Shown here: positions 30,787-39,256 of the stretch, piece by piece
Position numbering within the stretch: position 1 is the stretch's first letter
Layout of the letters: each line of letters opens with the position of its first letter
Source: Azospirillum soli
GTDB taxonomy: Bacteria; Pseudomonadota; Alphaproteobacteria; Azospirillales; Azospirillaceae
DNA: 45,329 bases
Assembly: GCF_017876165.1 (NCBI RefSeq)
Contig: NZ_JAGINQ010000036.1
Span: forward strand, 1-45,329
Direction of reading: 5' to 3'
Position numbers and translations under genes: made by a program
The notes under the pieces: generated by a model
Database searches by the model: none
Told to the model about the DNA's origin: nothing
What the model saw: the letters and a program-made list of their open reading frames with translations, nothing else

Positions 30787-31680
30787 TCAGGCATATTTCG
30801 CGACGATCTCATCGATGGCGCGCGTCACGTCACCGCGCGTGTAGCGAAGCAGCGCCACTTCCGCCGGATCGGGTTCGAAGAAGATGGTGCCGCCCAGCCC
30901 GGCATAGCTGCCGATCAGGGGGTGGGTCTGCTCGACCAGCGGAATGTCGCCCAGCTTGCCGACCGCGCGGAAGAAGGCGGACAGATACTCCTGGAACGTC
31001 AGGTTCTCGTCGCCGACCAGATACGAGGTGCCTCCGACGCCGCGCTCAAAGGCGCCGGCGATCGCCTCGGACAGCGAGCGGGTCGTCATGAAGTTGACGC
31101 CCCCCGGCGGCGCGTACACGGGAAGTTCGGGCATCTCGCCGCGCGCGTATTGCAGGATCCGCTTGAACGAACCCAGCTTGGCGCCCTTGAGGGCGCCGAG
31201 GATGAAGGGCGGATTGAGCGAAACGGTCTTGAAGCCGGGGGCGTTGAGCGCCTTCACGGCCTCATCGACCGCCAAGCGCGATTCGATGTAGGCGTTCCCG
31301 GCGACCAGCTCCGGGGCGACCCAGGGATAGAAGCTGCCGATGTTGACGACTTGGGACACGCCTGCCTTCTTCGCGCGTTCGAGGAAGCGGGGCACGGCGA
31401 TGGTGTTGGTCTGCTCCCAATACTCCGTGGTGTTGCCGTCCTTGGGGACGTGCCGTGGGTCGTTTCCGGCGGCGAAGAGCAAGGCGTCGAACGCCGAAAG
31501 CTGGTCTTCGGAAATCGATTCGTCCGTGTAGCTTCCTTGGAGGAAGGGGAGGTGAGCAACCTCGCTGTCGGCAGCCGGCGGGCGGCGCGACGAGATGGTG
31601 ACGCTGTGGCCAAGCGACTGCAAATGGAGCGCGGCGGATGCGCCGATCAGGCCCGACCCGCCGATGACGAGAATGTTCAT
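30787..31680 (-). CDS. NAD(P)-binding extended SDR/epimerase-like reductase
   Basis: A 297-residue extended SDR. The nucleotide motif GGSGLIG is at residues 7-13, followed by an SSRRP segment that may favour NADP. The usual Tyr-x3-Lys appears as YIESR, with Arg in place of Lys. Other visible blocks are VVNIGSFYPW and LNPPFILGALKGAKLGS. Relatives include dihydroflavonol-4-reductase-like and epimerase-like proteins, and the substrate cannot be named. ATG 31680 has AAAGGA upstream. It lies 14 bases downstream of the SDR at 31695-32576 and just upstream of the SnoaL-like gene, so the three are likely one operon. Confidence 0.88.
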   Translation of the reverse strand: MNILVIGGSGLIGASAALHLQSLGHSVTISSRRPPAADSEVAHLPFLQGSYTDESISEDQLSAFDALLFAAGNDPRHVPKDGNTTEYWEQTNTIAVPRFLERAKKAGVSQVVNIGSFYPWVAPELVAGNAYIESRLAVDEAVKALNAPGFKTVSLNPPFILGALKGAKLGSFKRILQYARGEMPELPVYAPPGGVNFMTTRSLSEAIAGAFERGVGGTSYLVGDENLTFQEYLSAFFRAVGKLGDIPLVEQTHPLIGSYAGLGGTIFFEPDPAEVALLRYTRGDVTRAIDEIVAKYA

Positions 31681-31694
31681 GACAATCCTTTCTT

Positions 31695-32576
31695 CTATAA
31701 TCCGGGTGGCAGGAGTTCAGGCCCGGGAACTGCGGTGGGCGGGCTGCGGTGGGCGTTGGCCTCGATCACCGGCCGGTTCGTCCACCGTCCGTCCCGCGTC
31801 TGCCGCCAGCCGCCGGCGGCCAGTGCTCCGCCATCGAGGTTGATCGTGGTTCCGGTAATCCAGGCCGCCAGCTCCGACGCCAGGAACACGGCGCTGCCGG
31901 CGGCGTCGCGCGGTTCGCCGTAGCGGCCCAGTGGAATGAAGCGTGGCACCAGATCCCGGTACTCCTCGGGGATCCAGCGGCTGATCGGAACCTGTTCCGT
32001 TTCGGTGGTTTCCGGCGCGATCGCGTTGACCCGGATGCCTTCCGGGGCCAGTTCCAGGGCGAGGCTGCGGGTGAAGCCGGTGATCGCCGATTTGAACGCG
32101 CTGTAGACGGCGGCGTTCGGGATGCCGCGAAACGCCTCGATGGTCGAGACGTTGATGATGCTGCTTCCCGCTCCGGTCCGCCGAAGCAGGGGAAGGGTCG
32201 CGTGCGTCACCAGGAAGACGTGGTGCAGATTGACTTGGTAAAGCGCGTTCCAGCCGGCCGGCGTGGTCTCGGCGAACGGCGCCGCCATTCCGAGGAAATC
32301 GCCGACGTTGTTGACCAGCACGTCCAGGCGGCCGAAGCGCGCGTCGATCGCCGACATCAGCGCATCGACATCGCCCGCGTCGGCGGCGTCGCCGCGCTGC
32401 ACCAGGGCATCGACACCGGCCTCCACCAGGAGCGAGCGCACGGCCTCGCATCGGTCCTGGGCGATTTCCAGCACGGCGACCCGGGCGCCCAGCTCACCGA
32501 ACAATTCGGCCGTCGCGCGGCCGATGCCGGCACCGCCGCCCGTGACCAGAACCACCTTGCCCTTGAAGTCGAACAT
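31695..32576 (-). CDS. Short-chain dehydrogenase/reductase with C-terminal tail
   Basis: A 293-residue classical SDR starting MFDFKGKVVLVTGGGAG, with TGGGAGIG at residues 12-19, NNVG, and catalytic residues in NVSTIEAF and AVYSAFKSAI. After the usual end (ITGTTINLDGG) there is a tail of about 40 residues (GGWRQTRDGRWTNRPVIEAN...) that is Pro-rich and not part of the SDR fold. It is first in the minus-strand row with the extended SDR and the SnoaL-like protein. GGAGCGGAGC precedes ATG 32576. Substrate unknown. Confidence 0.9.
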   Translation of the reverse strand: MFDFKGKVVLVTGGGAGIGRATAELFGELGARVAVLEIAQDRCEAVRSLLVEAGVDALVQRGDAADAGDVDALMSAIDARFGRLDVLVNNVGDFLGMAAPFAETTPAGWNALYQVNLHHVFLVTHATLPLLRRTGAGSSIINVSTIEAFRGIPNAAVYSAFKSAITGFTRSLALELAPEGIRVNAIAPETTETEQVPISRWIPEEYRDLVPRFIPLGRYGEPRDAAGSAVFLASELAAWITGTTINLDGGALAAGGWRQTRDGRWTNRPVIEANAHRSPPTAVPGPELLPPGL

Positions 32577-32707
32577 GCTCCGCTCCCATGCATGGCCGGC
32601 AGTCGGTCGGCCTCCGGTCGCCTCCCAGGAACCCGCCCAGGAACCGTTGTGTGGCGGCCGCCTTCGCTGGCGGGGGGACTGGCGACAGGTATGGGGGCGT
32701 CGGCGGC

Positions 32708-32739
32708 GGCCGGCATCGTCCGTTTGAACGACGCCGGCC
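32708..32739 (-). terminator. Stem-loop after the monooxygenase gene
   Basis: GGCCGGC (32708-32714) pairs with GCCGGCC (32733-32739), and TCGT with ACGA inside it after one mismatch. It lies 71 bases beyond the minus-strand monooxygenase stop and has no T run; it may be a Rho-assisted end or the leader of the next gene. The rest of 32577-32810 shows nothing I recognise. Confidence 0.35.
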
Positions 32740-32810
32740 GAGGCGAACAGGGTGGGTGCGGCAGGGGAGCGCGTCCGGCGATGTGGATGCCTTCGTGGAT
32801 GATCCGCCGG

Positions 32811-34019
32811 TCAGGCGGTGTCGTGGTCGAGGGCGTTGCCGCCGTACAGCCACGCGAGGTGGCCGTAATAGTCCTCCGACGTTTTGGCGCGCATCACCGC
32901 GTTGCGGGCTGCGGCGTGGGCACCGGCGGGGTGGTAGACGTGCTCCCCGATGGCGCGGGATTGCAACTGGACCCGCGCGGTGCGGACGGCGCGGCGTCGG
33001 CGGTAGGCTTCAAGCGCCGTCGGCACGTCGTCCGGCCGGGCGCCCAGCGCGTCGGCGATGCAGACGGCGTCCTCCATTGCCATGCAGGCGCCCTGGGCGA
33101 AATACTGGAGCATCGGGTGGGCGGCGTCGCCGAGCAGGACGACGCGGCCGTCCACCCAATTCTCCACGGGCTCGCGGTCGCACAGCACCCACAGCTTCCA
33201 ATCGCGGCCGTGGCGGATGATCGACTGCGCGCGCTCATGCACGTGCGTGAAGCCGGCGAGCACCTCCTCCACCGTCACCGGCTTGCCGGCGACGGGTTCG
33301 GGCGCGTCGTTGTGGTAGGTCACGACCAGATTGAACAGCTTCCACCGCGACAGCGGGTAATGGACGATGTGGCATTTTGGGCCGGCCCACAGCGTGGCCG
33401 CGTTCCAGCGCAGATCCTCCGGCATGTGTTCGGTCGGAATGACCGAGCGGTAGGTGGTGTGGCCGGACACGCGCGGCTGGCCGTCGCCGACGACGCGCGT
33501 GCGCACCTTCGACCACAGGCCGTCGGCGCCGATCAGCAGGGCGCCTTCGACCGTCGCGCCCGAGGCGAGGCGGGCGGTCACCCGCTCGGCCGTCTGCTCG
33601 TAGTCCACGACCTCGCTGGCCACCCGCAGGTCGATGTTCGGGTGTGCCTGGCAGGCCTTGAGGAAGACGCCGTGCAGGTCGCCGCGATGGACCACCGCGT
33701 AGGGGTTGCCGAAGCGCTTGCGGAAGGCGTCACCCAGGTCGATCGAGGTGATCTCCTCCGCCGTGAGGGCGTCCATCAGGCGCAGGGCGTCGATGTAAAC
33801 CGCCATGCCGCGGGCCTGCGCGCCGACGCCGAGCGCGTCGAAGGCGTGGAAGGCGTTCGGGCCGAGCTGGATGCCGGCGCCGATCTCGCCGAGCTGTGGC
33901 GCCCGTTCCAGGACGACCACCGAAAAGCCCTTGTTGGCCAAGCCGACCGCGGCCGCGAGTCCGCCAATTCCGCCGCCCGCGATCAGGATCGGCAGGTCGT
34001 TGAGGCTGTCTTCCGACAT
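32811..34019 (-). CDS. FAD-dependent aromatic monooxygenase, 3-hydroxybenzoate 6-hydroxylase type
   Basis: A 402-residue single-component flavoprotein hydroxylase. The FAD motif GGGIGG is at residues 15-20, the DG motif is LLIGADGLWSKVRTR, and the GD motif is VVLLGDAAHPMLQYFAQGA. LGEIGAGIQLGPNAFHAFD and HRGDLHGVFL match the salicylate/3-hydroxybenzoate hydroxylase group. 3-Hydroxybenzoate + NADH + O2 to gentisate is the most likely reaction, because gentisate dioxygenase, maleylpyruvate isomerase and fumarylpyruvate hydrolase surround it; salicylate 5-hydroxylation normally needs a multicomponent enzyme. It is the third gene of the minus-strand row mpi-marR-monooxygenase. AGGGA precedes ATG 34019. 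Confidence 0.93.
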   Translation of the reverse strand: MSEDSLNDLPILIAGGGIGGLAAAVGLANKGFSVVVLERAPQLGEIGAGIQLGPNAFHAFDALGVGAQARGMAVYIDALRLMDALTAEEITSIDLGDAFRKRFGNPYAVVHRGDLHGVFLKACQAHPNIDLRVASEVVDYEQTAERVTARLASGATVEGALLIGADGLWSKVRTRVVGDGQPRVSGHTTYRSVIPTEHMPEDLRWNAATLWAGPKCHIVHYPLSRWKLFNLVVTYHNDAPEPVAGKPVTVEEVLAGFTHVHERAQSIIRHGRDWKLWVLCDREPVENWVDGRVVLLGDAAHPMLQYFAQGACMAMEDAVCIADALGARPDDVPTALEAYRRRRAVRTARVQLQSRAIGEHVYHPAGAHAAARNAVMRAKTSEDYYGHLAWLYGGNALDHDTA

Positions 34020-34044
34020 TCCCTATCTACTCCAGTGCGATGGT

Positions 34045-34533
34045 CTAGCGCTTCGGCGGCGTGCTCTGGGGCACCCGGGAGGCGTTGTTGTTGAGTTCGA
34101 CGAGCTGCGTCAGCAGCGCGATGAAATGGTCCCGGTCGGCGGGGGCGAGCGGCGCGAGGATGCGTTCCTGGGTGCGCTGCACGCCCAGCTCGGCCTTTTC
34201 GACGATGTCCACGCCCGCGTCGGTGATGTGCAGGAGCTTCAGGCGCCGGTCCTCCGGGGAATTGACCCTCACGATCAGGCCCTTGCCCTCCAGGCGTTCG
34301 AGCACGTTGCCGACGGTCGAGCGGTCGAAGGCGACCAGCGCCGACAGGCGCGTCGCGTCCAGGCCGGGCTGGCTGCGGATGGCGACGAGCGCCGCGTACT
34401 GCACCGGCGTCAGGTCGAGCGCGCCGCATTCCTCGACGAAGATCGAAACAGCGATCTGCTGGGCCCGCCGGATGAGGTGACCGGGCCGGCTGTAGAGGCG
34501 TTCCACGGACATGACCGTTTCATCACTCGGCAT
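34045..34533 (-). CDS. MarR-family transcriptional regulator
   Basis: A 162-residue MarR-type winged-helix regulator. The recognition part LSALVAFDRSTVGNVLERLE is followed by the wing VNSPEDRRLKLLHITDAG. ATG 34533 (MPSDETVMSVERLYS) is chosen because it overlaps the stop of the isomerase gene by 11 bases; the open frame upstream lies inside that gene. MarR proteins in aromatic pathways repress until the acid or its metabolite binds. The palindromic block at 35351-35383 in the divergent promoter is the natural target. Confidence 0.92.
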   Translation of the reverse strand: MPSDETVMSVERLYSRPGHLIRRAQQIAVSIFVEECGALDLTPVQYAALVAIRSQPGLDATRLSALVAFDRSTVGNVLERLEGKGLIVRVNSPEDRRLKLLHITDAGVDIVEKAELGVQRTQERILAPLAPADRDHFIALLTQLVELNNNASRVPQSTPPKR

Positions 34534-35185
34534 CGGGCTGCTCCTCGGGTAAGGCGGCGGTGAAGGCCGGAAGCTCCAGCGCCGCGCGTTCGGCGGCGAG
34601 CAGCCGGGGAAACCGCTCCACGTCCACGCCGAAGCGGCGGGCGTTGCCGAACTGAGGAACAAGGCAGACGTCCGCCAGCGTCGGCGCGTCGCCGAAGGCG
34701 AAGGGACCCGGTTCGTCCGCGATCATCGTCTCAAGAGCAGCGAAGCCCTCCTCGATGACCCATTTGGCCCAGCCGCCGACATCCTCCTCGGCCACGCCGA
34801 GATGGCGCAGGCGCGCCAGCACCTTCAGGTTCTGGATGGGGTGAATGTCGCAGGCGATGGCCAGGGCGAAGGCCCGGACCCTGGCGCGCCGGCCGGGATC
34901 GCTCGGGAGCAGCGCCGGTTCGGGATAGTGCTCCTCCAGCCATTCGATGATCGCCAGCGACTGCGTCAACACCGGGCCATCATGCGCTGGGCCGTCATGC
35001 GCCGGGCCATCCTCCGGGAGCAGAGCGGGCACCAGCCCTTGCGGGTTGAGCGCCAGATATCCGGGGTCCCTTTGCTCGCCCCGCCGCAGATGGCGGGGCA
35101 CGAGATCGGCCTGAAGCCCTTTCAGGTTCAAGGCAATGCGCACGCGCCAGGACGCGCTGCTGCGAAAATATCCATAGAGCCGCAC
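34523..35185 (-). CDS. Maleylpyruvate isomerase, zeta-class glutathione S-transferase type
   Basis: A 220-residue GST-fold enzyme that isomerises maleylpyruvate to fumarylpyruvate with glutathione. The N-terminus RLYGYFRSSASWRVRIALNL has the zeta-class SSxSxRVR motif, followed by NPQGLVPALL, TQSLAIIEWLEE and the C-terminal APTLADVCLVPQ. The start is GTG 35185 with GGGGGGAG upstream; the frame runs to 35302 without similarity. An insertion of two PAHDG units lies between the substrate loop and QSLAI, encoded by a 15-bp tandem repeat. It is first in the minus-strand operon, divergent from gentisate dioxygenase. Confidence 0.93.
   Translation of the reverse strand: MRLYGYFRSSASWRVRIALNLKGLQADLVPRHLRRGEQRDPGYLALNPQGLVPALLPEDGPAHDGPAHDGPVLTQSLAIIEWLEEHYPEPALLPSDPGRRARVRAFALAIACDIHPIQNLKVLARLRHLGVAEEDVGGWAKWVIEEGFAALETMIADEPGPFAFGDAPTLADVCLVPQFGNARRFGVDVERFPRLLAAERAALELPAFTAALPEEQPDAE
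34974..35010. repeat. 15-bp tandem repeat inside maleylpyruvate isomerase
   Basis: GGGCCATCATGCGCT (34974-34988) is followed by GGGCCGTCATGCGCC (34989-35003) and a third partial unit, GGGCCATC. It encodes the duplicated PAHDG segment in frame, so slippage can change copy number without a frameshift. Confidence 0.75.
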
Positions 35186-35350
35186 CCGTTCTCCCCCCTC
35201 AAAGCGTCGTGTCGTTTCTGCAATCCGCAGAGTGCGGTGCCGCCCGCCGTCCGGAGCGGTTTGGAACCGGATTCTTCGCCGTTCCCTGGGCCGGGCGATC
35301 ATTAAAGGCCGTCACCCAAACCATCGACATCCGGATCGTCAGCAAGGCGA

Positions 35351-35383
35351 TTGACAGCATACATAAGTTCAGCATACTGTCAA
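35351..35383. promoter_or_regulatory. Promoter/operator of the gentisate operon
   Basis: TTGACAG (35351-35357) and CTGTCAA (35377-35383) are inverted repeats, and CAGCATAC occurs twice in the same direction (35355-35362 and 35370-35377). TTGACA (35351-35356) with CATACT (35373-35378) makes a good sigma-70 -35/-10 pair, 16 bases apart, inside the palindrome. A second AT-rich box, TATATAA (35404-35410), lies downstream. A repressor bound here would block the promoter; the MarR protein at 34045 is the likely one. The divergent gap 35186-35457 (272 bases) holds no other gene. Confidence 0.6.
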
Positions 35384-35457
35384 TTAGCACACAGATGATT
35401 GCATATATAAACCATCAGTGCCCGAACGAACGGGCCAACCGGGGGAGGGAATTGGCA

Positions 35458-36501
35458 GTGGAGCACGTCGCCCACGACACGCCTGAACGGCGAGCCTTCT
35501 ACGAAGCCATTGACAAGGAAGGGCTTTCAGCGCTCTGGACGAACCTGTCCACCCTCATCACGGCGGAACCGCGCAGCACCTGCCAGCCCTTCCTGTGGCG
35601 CTTCGACACCATCCGCCACCGCATGATGGAGGCCGGCGGCCTCATCACCGCCAAGGAGGCAGAGCGCCGCGTGCTCGTGCTGGAGAATCCCGGCCTGCAC
35701 GGCCAGTCGAAGGTCACCACCTCGCTGTACGCGGGCGTCCAACTGGTGCTGCCCGGCGAGGTCGCGCCGGCCCACCGCCACAGCCAGACCGCCCTGCGCT
35801 TCGTGCTGGAAGGGAAGGGGGGCTACACGTCGGTCGACGGCGAGCGCACGATCATGTCGCCCGGCGACTTCGTCATCACCCCGGCGATGACGTGGCACGA
35901 CCACGGCAATGACACCGACGCGCCGATGTTCTGGCTGGACGGCCTGGACATTCCGGTGGTGCAGTTCTTCGACGCCTCCTTCGCCGAACGGCTGGACGAG
36001 GACGAACAGCCGGTCACGCGCCGCACCGGCGATTCGCTGGCCCGCTACGGCCGCAACCTGCTGCCGGTGGACCTCAAGCGGACGACGCACAGCTCGCCGA
36101 TTTTCAATTACCCCTACGAGGAAACCCGCGACGCGCTGGAACGCATGAAGGCGCAGGACGAGTGGGATCCCTGCCACGGGCTGAAGCTCCGCTACACCAA
36201 CCCGGTCACCGGCGATTTCGCCATGCCCACGCTGGGGGCCTTCATCCAGATGCTGCCCAAGGGCTTCTCGACCCTGCGCTACCGGGCGACCGACGCCACC
36301 GTCTACGTCCCCATCGAAGGGCGCGGCCGCTCGCGGGTCGGCGACCGGACGTTCGAGTGGGGGCCGCGCGACATCTTCGTCGTGCCGAGCTGGCATCACG
36401 TGACGCACGAGGCCGACGAGGACGCCGTCCTCTTCAGCTGCTCCGACCGTCCGATCCAGGAAAAGCTCGGCCTGTGGCGCGAAGACCGCAGCAACGCCTG
36501 A
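35458..36501 (+). CDS. Gentisate 1,2-dioxygenase
   Basis: A 347-residue bicupin Fe(II) dioxygenase that opens the gentisate ring to maleylpyruvate. The first cupin holds the metal ligands His106 and His108 in VAPAHRHSQTALRFVLEG, and WHDHGNDTDAPMFWLDGLD is the typical second block. The C-terminal cupin contains WGPRDIFVVPSWHHVTHE. I use GTG 35458 because GGAGG ends nine bases before it; TTG 35452 would add two residues, and the frame is open to 35209 without similarity. It is the first gene of a nine-gene plus-strand operon. Confidence 0.96.
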   Translation: MEHVAHDTPERRAFYEAIDKEGLSALWTNLSTLITAEPRSTCQPFLWRFDTIRHRMMEAGGLITAKEAERRVLVLENPGLHGQSKVTTSLYAGVQLVLPGEVAPAHRHSQTALRFVLEGKGGYTSVDGERTIMSPGDFVITPAMTWHDHGNDTDAPMFWLDGLDIPVVQFFDASFAERLDEDEQPVTRRTGDSLARYGRNLLPVDLKRTTHSSPIFNYPYEETRDALERMKAQDEWDPCHGLKLRYTNPVTGDFAMPTLGAFIQMLPKGFSTLRYRATDATVYVPIEGRGRSRVGDRTFEWGPRDIFVVPSWHHVTHEADEDAVLFSCSDRPIQEKLGLWREDRSNA

Positions 36502-36551
36502 CCAACGCCCAGACCCCACGCTCTGCCCAAACGCCCTGCCGGAGAGACTTT

Positions 36552-37271
36552 GTGAGCCAGTTCACCTTTTCGCCGCCGCCGCAGGCGTCCGTCGCCGTCG
36601 CCGGTGAGGACGCGCGCTTCCCGGTACGCCGCATCTTCTGCGTCGGCCGCAACTACGCGGCGCACGCGCGTGAGATGGGCAAGGACCCGGACCGCGAACC
36701 GCCCTTCTTCTTCACCAAGCCGGCCGACGCCGTGGTCGATGACGGCACGTCCATCCCCTATCCGCCGGAGACCGGCAACTTCCACTATGAAATCGAGCTG
36801 ATCGTGGCCATCGGCAAGGAAGGCGCCGACGTCCCGGTGGCCGAGGCCAACGGCCTGATCTGGGGGTACGGCGTCGGCATCGACCTGACGCGCCGCGACC
36901 TGCAACTCGACGCCCGCGACAAGGGGCGGCCCTGGGACTGGGGCAAGGCCTTCGACCGGTCGGCGCCCATCGCGCCGCTGCATCGCGCCAGCAAGATCGG
37001 CCATCCGACCAGCGGGCGGATCTGGCTCGCGGTCAACGACGCGGTGAAGCAGGACGCCGACATCGCCGATCTGATCTGGGACGTGCCCGAGACCATCTCG
37101 ATCCTGTCACGCTCGATGACGCTGAAGCCCGGCGACCTCATCATGACCGGCACCCCCGCCGGTGTCGGCGCCATCGTCCCCGGCGACCGGGTGACCGGCG
37201 GCATCGACGGTCTCGGCGACATCGCGATCACCATCGTGGATGGGGCCGCCGCGGTCCCGCAGGCGCGCTGA
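36552..37271 (+). CDS. Fumarylpyruvate hydrolase (FAH family)
   Basis: A 239-residue fumarylacetoacetate-hydrolase-fold enzyme cleaving fumarylpyruvate to fumarate and pyruvate. Visible are RRIFCVGRNYAAHAREMG, FFFTKPADAVV, the metal-binding FHYEIELIVAIGK (Glu-x-Glu) and the C-terminal LIMTGTPAGVGAIVPGD. The start is GTG 36552 after GGAGAG. It lies 50 bases after gentisate dioxygenase and completes the ring-cleavage route with the isomerase on the other strand. Confidence 0.95.
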   Translation: MSQFTFSPPPQASVAVAGEDARFPVRRIFCVGRNYAAHAREMGKDPDREPPFFFTKPADAVVDDGTSIPYPPETGNFHYEIELIVAIGKEGADVPVAEANGLIWGYGVGIDLTRRDLQLDARDKGRPWDWGKAFDRSAPIAPLHRASKIGHPTSGRIWLAVNDAVKQDADIADLIWDVPETISILSRSMTLKPGDLIMTGTPAGVGAIVPGDRVTGGIDGLGDIAITIVDGAAAVPQAR

Positions 37272-37287
37272 ACGGGGACATCCGATC

Positions 37288-38079
37288 ATGCAACTTACCG
37301 GATTCAAAGACGCCGTCGCCCTGGTCACGGGCGCCGGCGGCGGGATGGGCGCGGCCACGGCGGTGGCGCTGGCGGCTGCGGGCGCCAAGGTCGCGCTGCT
37401 CGACCTCAAGGCCGATGGGCTGAACGAGACGCTGGCGGCGATCCAGGCCGCCGGCGGCGAGGGCCGGGCCTATCGCGTCGACGTGTCGGACCGCGCGTCG
37501 GTGGACGAGGCGGTCGCCTCGGCTGAACGGGACCTCGGCCCCATCGGCCTGCTGGCCCACGCCGCCGGCATCTTCCGCACCGCGACCGCGCTGGAGATGA
37601 CGGCCGAGGACTGGAACGCCTGCCAGGCGGTCAACGCCACCGGCGTCTTCAACGTCACCCAGTCGGTGGCCCGCCGCATGGCCGAACGCCGGTCGGGCCG
37701 CATCGTCGTGGTCGCCTCGCAGACCACGGTGGTCATCCGCACCGGGCAGGGCGCCTACGGCGCGTCCAAGGCCGCCGCCGAATATTACGCCAAGTGCCTG
37801 GGCCTGGAACTGGCGCCGCTGGGGGTCCGCGTCAACATCGTCCATCCGGGCGTGACCGAGACCCCGATCGCCACCGCCACCTGGGGCGATCAGGCCGACG
37901 CCATGCGCAAGGGGCACATCGACGGCAACCTCGACCGCTACCGCGTGCCGATCCCGCTGCGCAAGGTCGGCCGGCCGGAGGACGTCGCCAACACGATCCT
38001 GTTCCTGCTTTCCGACCAGTCCGGCCACATCGCCTTGACCGACATCGTCGTCGACGGCGGCTCCGCGCTCGTCGCGTGA
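37288..38079 (+). CDS. SDR resembling 2,3-dihydro-2,3-dihydroxybenzoate dehydrogenase (EntA)
   Basis: A 263-residue classical SDR with TGAGGGMG, HAAG instead of NNAG, and catalytic residues in VVASQTT and GAYGASKAAA. The C-terminal ending NTILFLLSDQSGHIALTDIV and VDGGS resembles E. coli EntA (NTILFLASDLASHITLQDIV), from memory. EntA-type enzymes oxidise a cyclohexadiene diol to a catechol. Here it may rearomatise a dihydrodiol that feeds the gentisate route or act on a related hydroxy acid. It sits 16 bases after fumarylpyruvate hydrolase. Confidence 0.9.
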   Translation: MQLTGFKDAVALVTGAGGGMGAATAVALAAAGAKVALLDLKADGLNETLAAIQAAGGEGRAYRVDVSDRASVDEAVASAERDLGPIGLLAHAAGIFRTATALEMTAEDWNACQAVNATGVFNVTQSVARRMAERRSGRIVVVASQTTVVIRTGQGAYGASKAAAEYYAKCLGLELAPLGVRVNIVHPGVTETPIATATWGDQADAMRKGHIDGNLDRYRVPIPLRKVGRPEDVANTILFLLSDQSGHIALTDIVVDGGSALVA

Positions 38080-38113
38080 CGCCGGCCCGTCCGCCTTCCG
38101 GGAATTTGAGATC

Positions 38114-39223
38114 ATGAAGATCGAACGAGTCACGCTGTCCGTCGTGGTCATGAGCCTGCACACGCCCTTCAAGGCCAGCACCCACGGCGCCGACGCCCTG
38201 CGCCACATTCTGGTCAAGCTGGAGGGCGACGGCATCACCGCCTGGGGCGAGTGCGCCGCCCCGACCGAGCCCTATTACATGGGCGAGACGACCGAGACCT
38301 GCTGGCACATCATGAAGGACTTCCTGGCCCCGGCGGTGGTCGGCAAGGAGTGGTCCGACCCGTACGAATTCGCTAGGCTTTACGAGCGGACCAAGGGCAA
38401 CGGCTTCGCCAAGTCCGGGCTGGAAATGGCCGCCTGGGACTTCGCGGCGCGGGCCAACGGCCGCTCGCTGTCGGCGGAGCTGGGCGGCACCCGTCCGGAG
38501 ATCCTGTCCGGCGTCAGCCTGGGCATCCAGCGCGACCTGGACAAGCTGATCGCCACCATCCAGAAATACGTCGATCAGGGCTACCGCCGCGTGAAGATGA
38601 AGATCGCGCCGGGCTTCGACGTGGAGCCGGTGCGGGCCGTGCGCGAGCGCTTCCCCGATCTGGCCGTGATGGCCGACGCCAATTCGGCCTACAGGCTGGC
38701 CGACGCCGACCACCTGCGCCAGCTCGACGCCTTCGACCTGATGATGATCGAGCAGCCGCTGGAGTGGGACGACATGGTCAACCACGCCCAGCTTCAGACC
38801 ATGATGACGACCCCGATCTGCCTGGACGAATCGGTCCGCACCGTGGCCGACGCCCGGCGCATGATCGACAGCAAGGCCGGCAAGGTCATCAACATCAAGG
38901 CGCCGCGCGTCGGCGGCTTCGGCGAGGCCAAGGCGATCGCTGAGCTGGCCGCCGCCAACGGCATCGGCGTGTGGTGCGGCGGCATGCACGAATTCGGCGT
39001 CGGCCGCGCCGGTGCCGTGGCGCTGTGCAGTCTCGCCGCCTTCGACCTGCCCGGCGACATCTCCGGTTCGGACAAGTACTTCGACGAGGACATCGTCGAA
39101 CCCGTGATCCTGGCCGAGAACGGCGCCATCCGCGTGCCGACGGAGCGCGTCGGCCTCGGCTGGGAACCGGTCGAGGGCCGCATCGCCGCGCGCACCCTGG
39201 CCACCGACGTCATCACCGCCTGA
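38114..39223 (+). CDS. Enolase-superfamily enzyme, o-succinylbenzoate synthase/N-acylamino acid racemase-like
   Basis: A 369-residue enolase-superfamily protein of the muconate-cycloisomerase subgroup. Active-site landmarks are the Lys-x-Lys pair in RRVKMKIAPGFD, metal ligands in VMADANSAY (Asp), MMIEQPLEWDD (Glu) and ICLDESVRT (Asp), and the distal Lys in INIKAPRVGGFGEA. This set fits OSBS and N-acylamino acid racemases better than mandelate racemases. No menaquinone genes are nearby, so a racemase or a new dehydratase/cycloisomerase role is likelier; this is inference. It lies 34 bases after the EntA-like SDR. Confidence 0.9.
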   Translation: MKIERVTLSVVVMSLHTPFKASTHGADALRHILVKLEGDGITAWGECAAPTEPYYMGETTETCWHIMKDFLAPAVVGKEWSDPYEFARLYERTKGNGFAKSGLEMAAWDFAARANGRSLSAELGGTRPEILSGVSLGIQRDLDKLIATIQKYVDQGYRRVKMKIAPGFDVEPVRAVRERFPDLAVMADANSAYRLADADHLRQLDAFDLMMIEQPLEWDDMVNHAQLQTMMTTPICLDESVRTVADARRMIDSKAGKVINIKAPRVGGFGEAKAIAELAAANGIGVWCGGMHEFGVGRAGAVALCSLAAFDLPGDISGSDKYFDEDIVEPVILAENGAIRVPTERVGLGWEPVEGRIAARTLATDVITA

Positions 39224-39256
39224 TGTCCGAATCATAAAAAAGGGAGGGACACAAGA

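Noticed and set aside
31749..34094. 781-codon plus-strand open frame
   Set aside because: It is antisense to the SDR and the FAD monooxygenase, whose motifs are unambiguous.
38114..39223. Assignment as menaquinone MenC
   Set aside because: The fold and catalytic residues fit OSBS, but no other menaquinone genes are in the window, so the racemase-like alternative is kept open.
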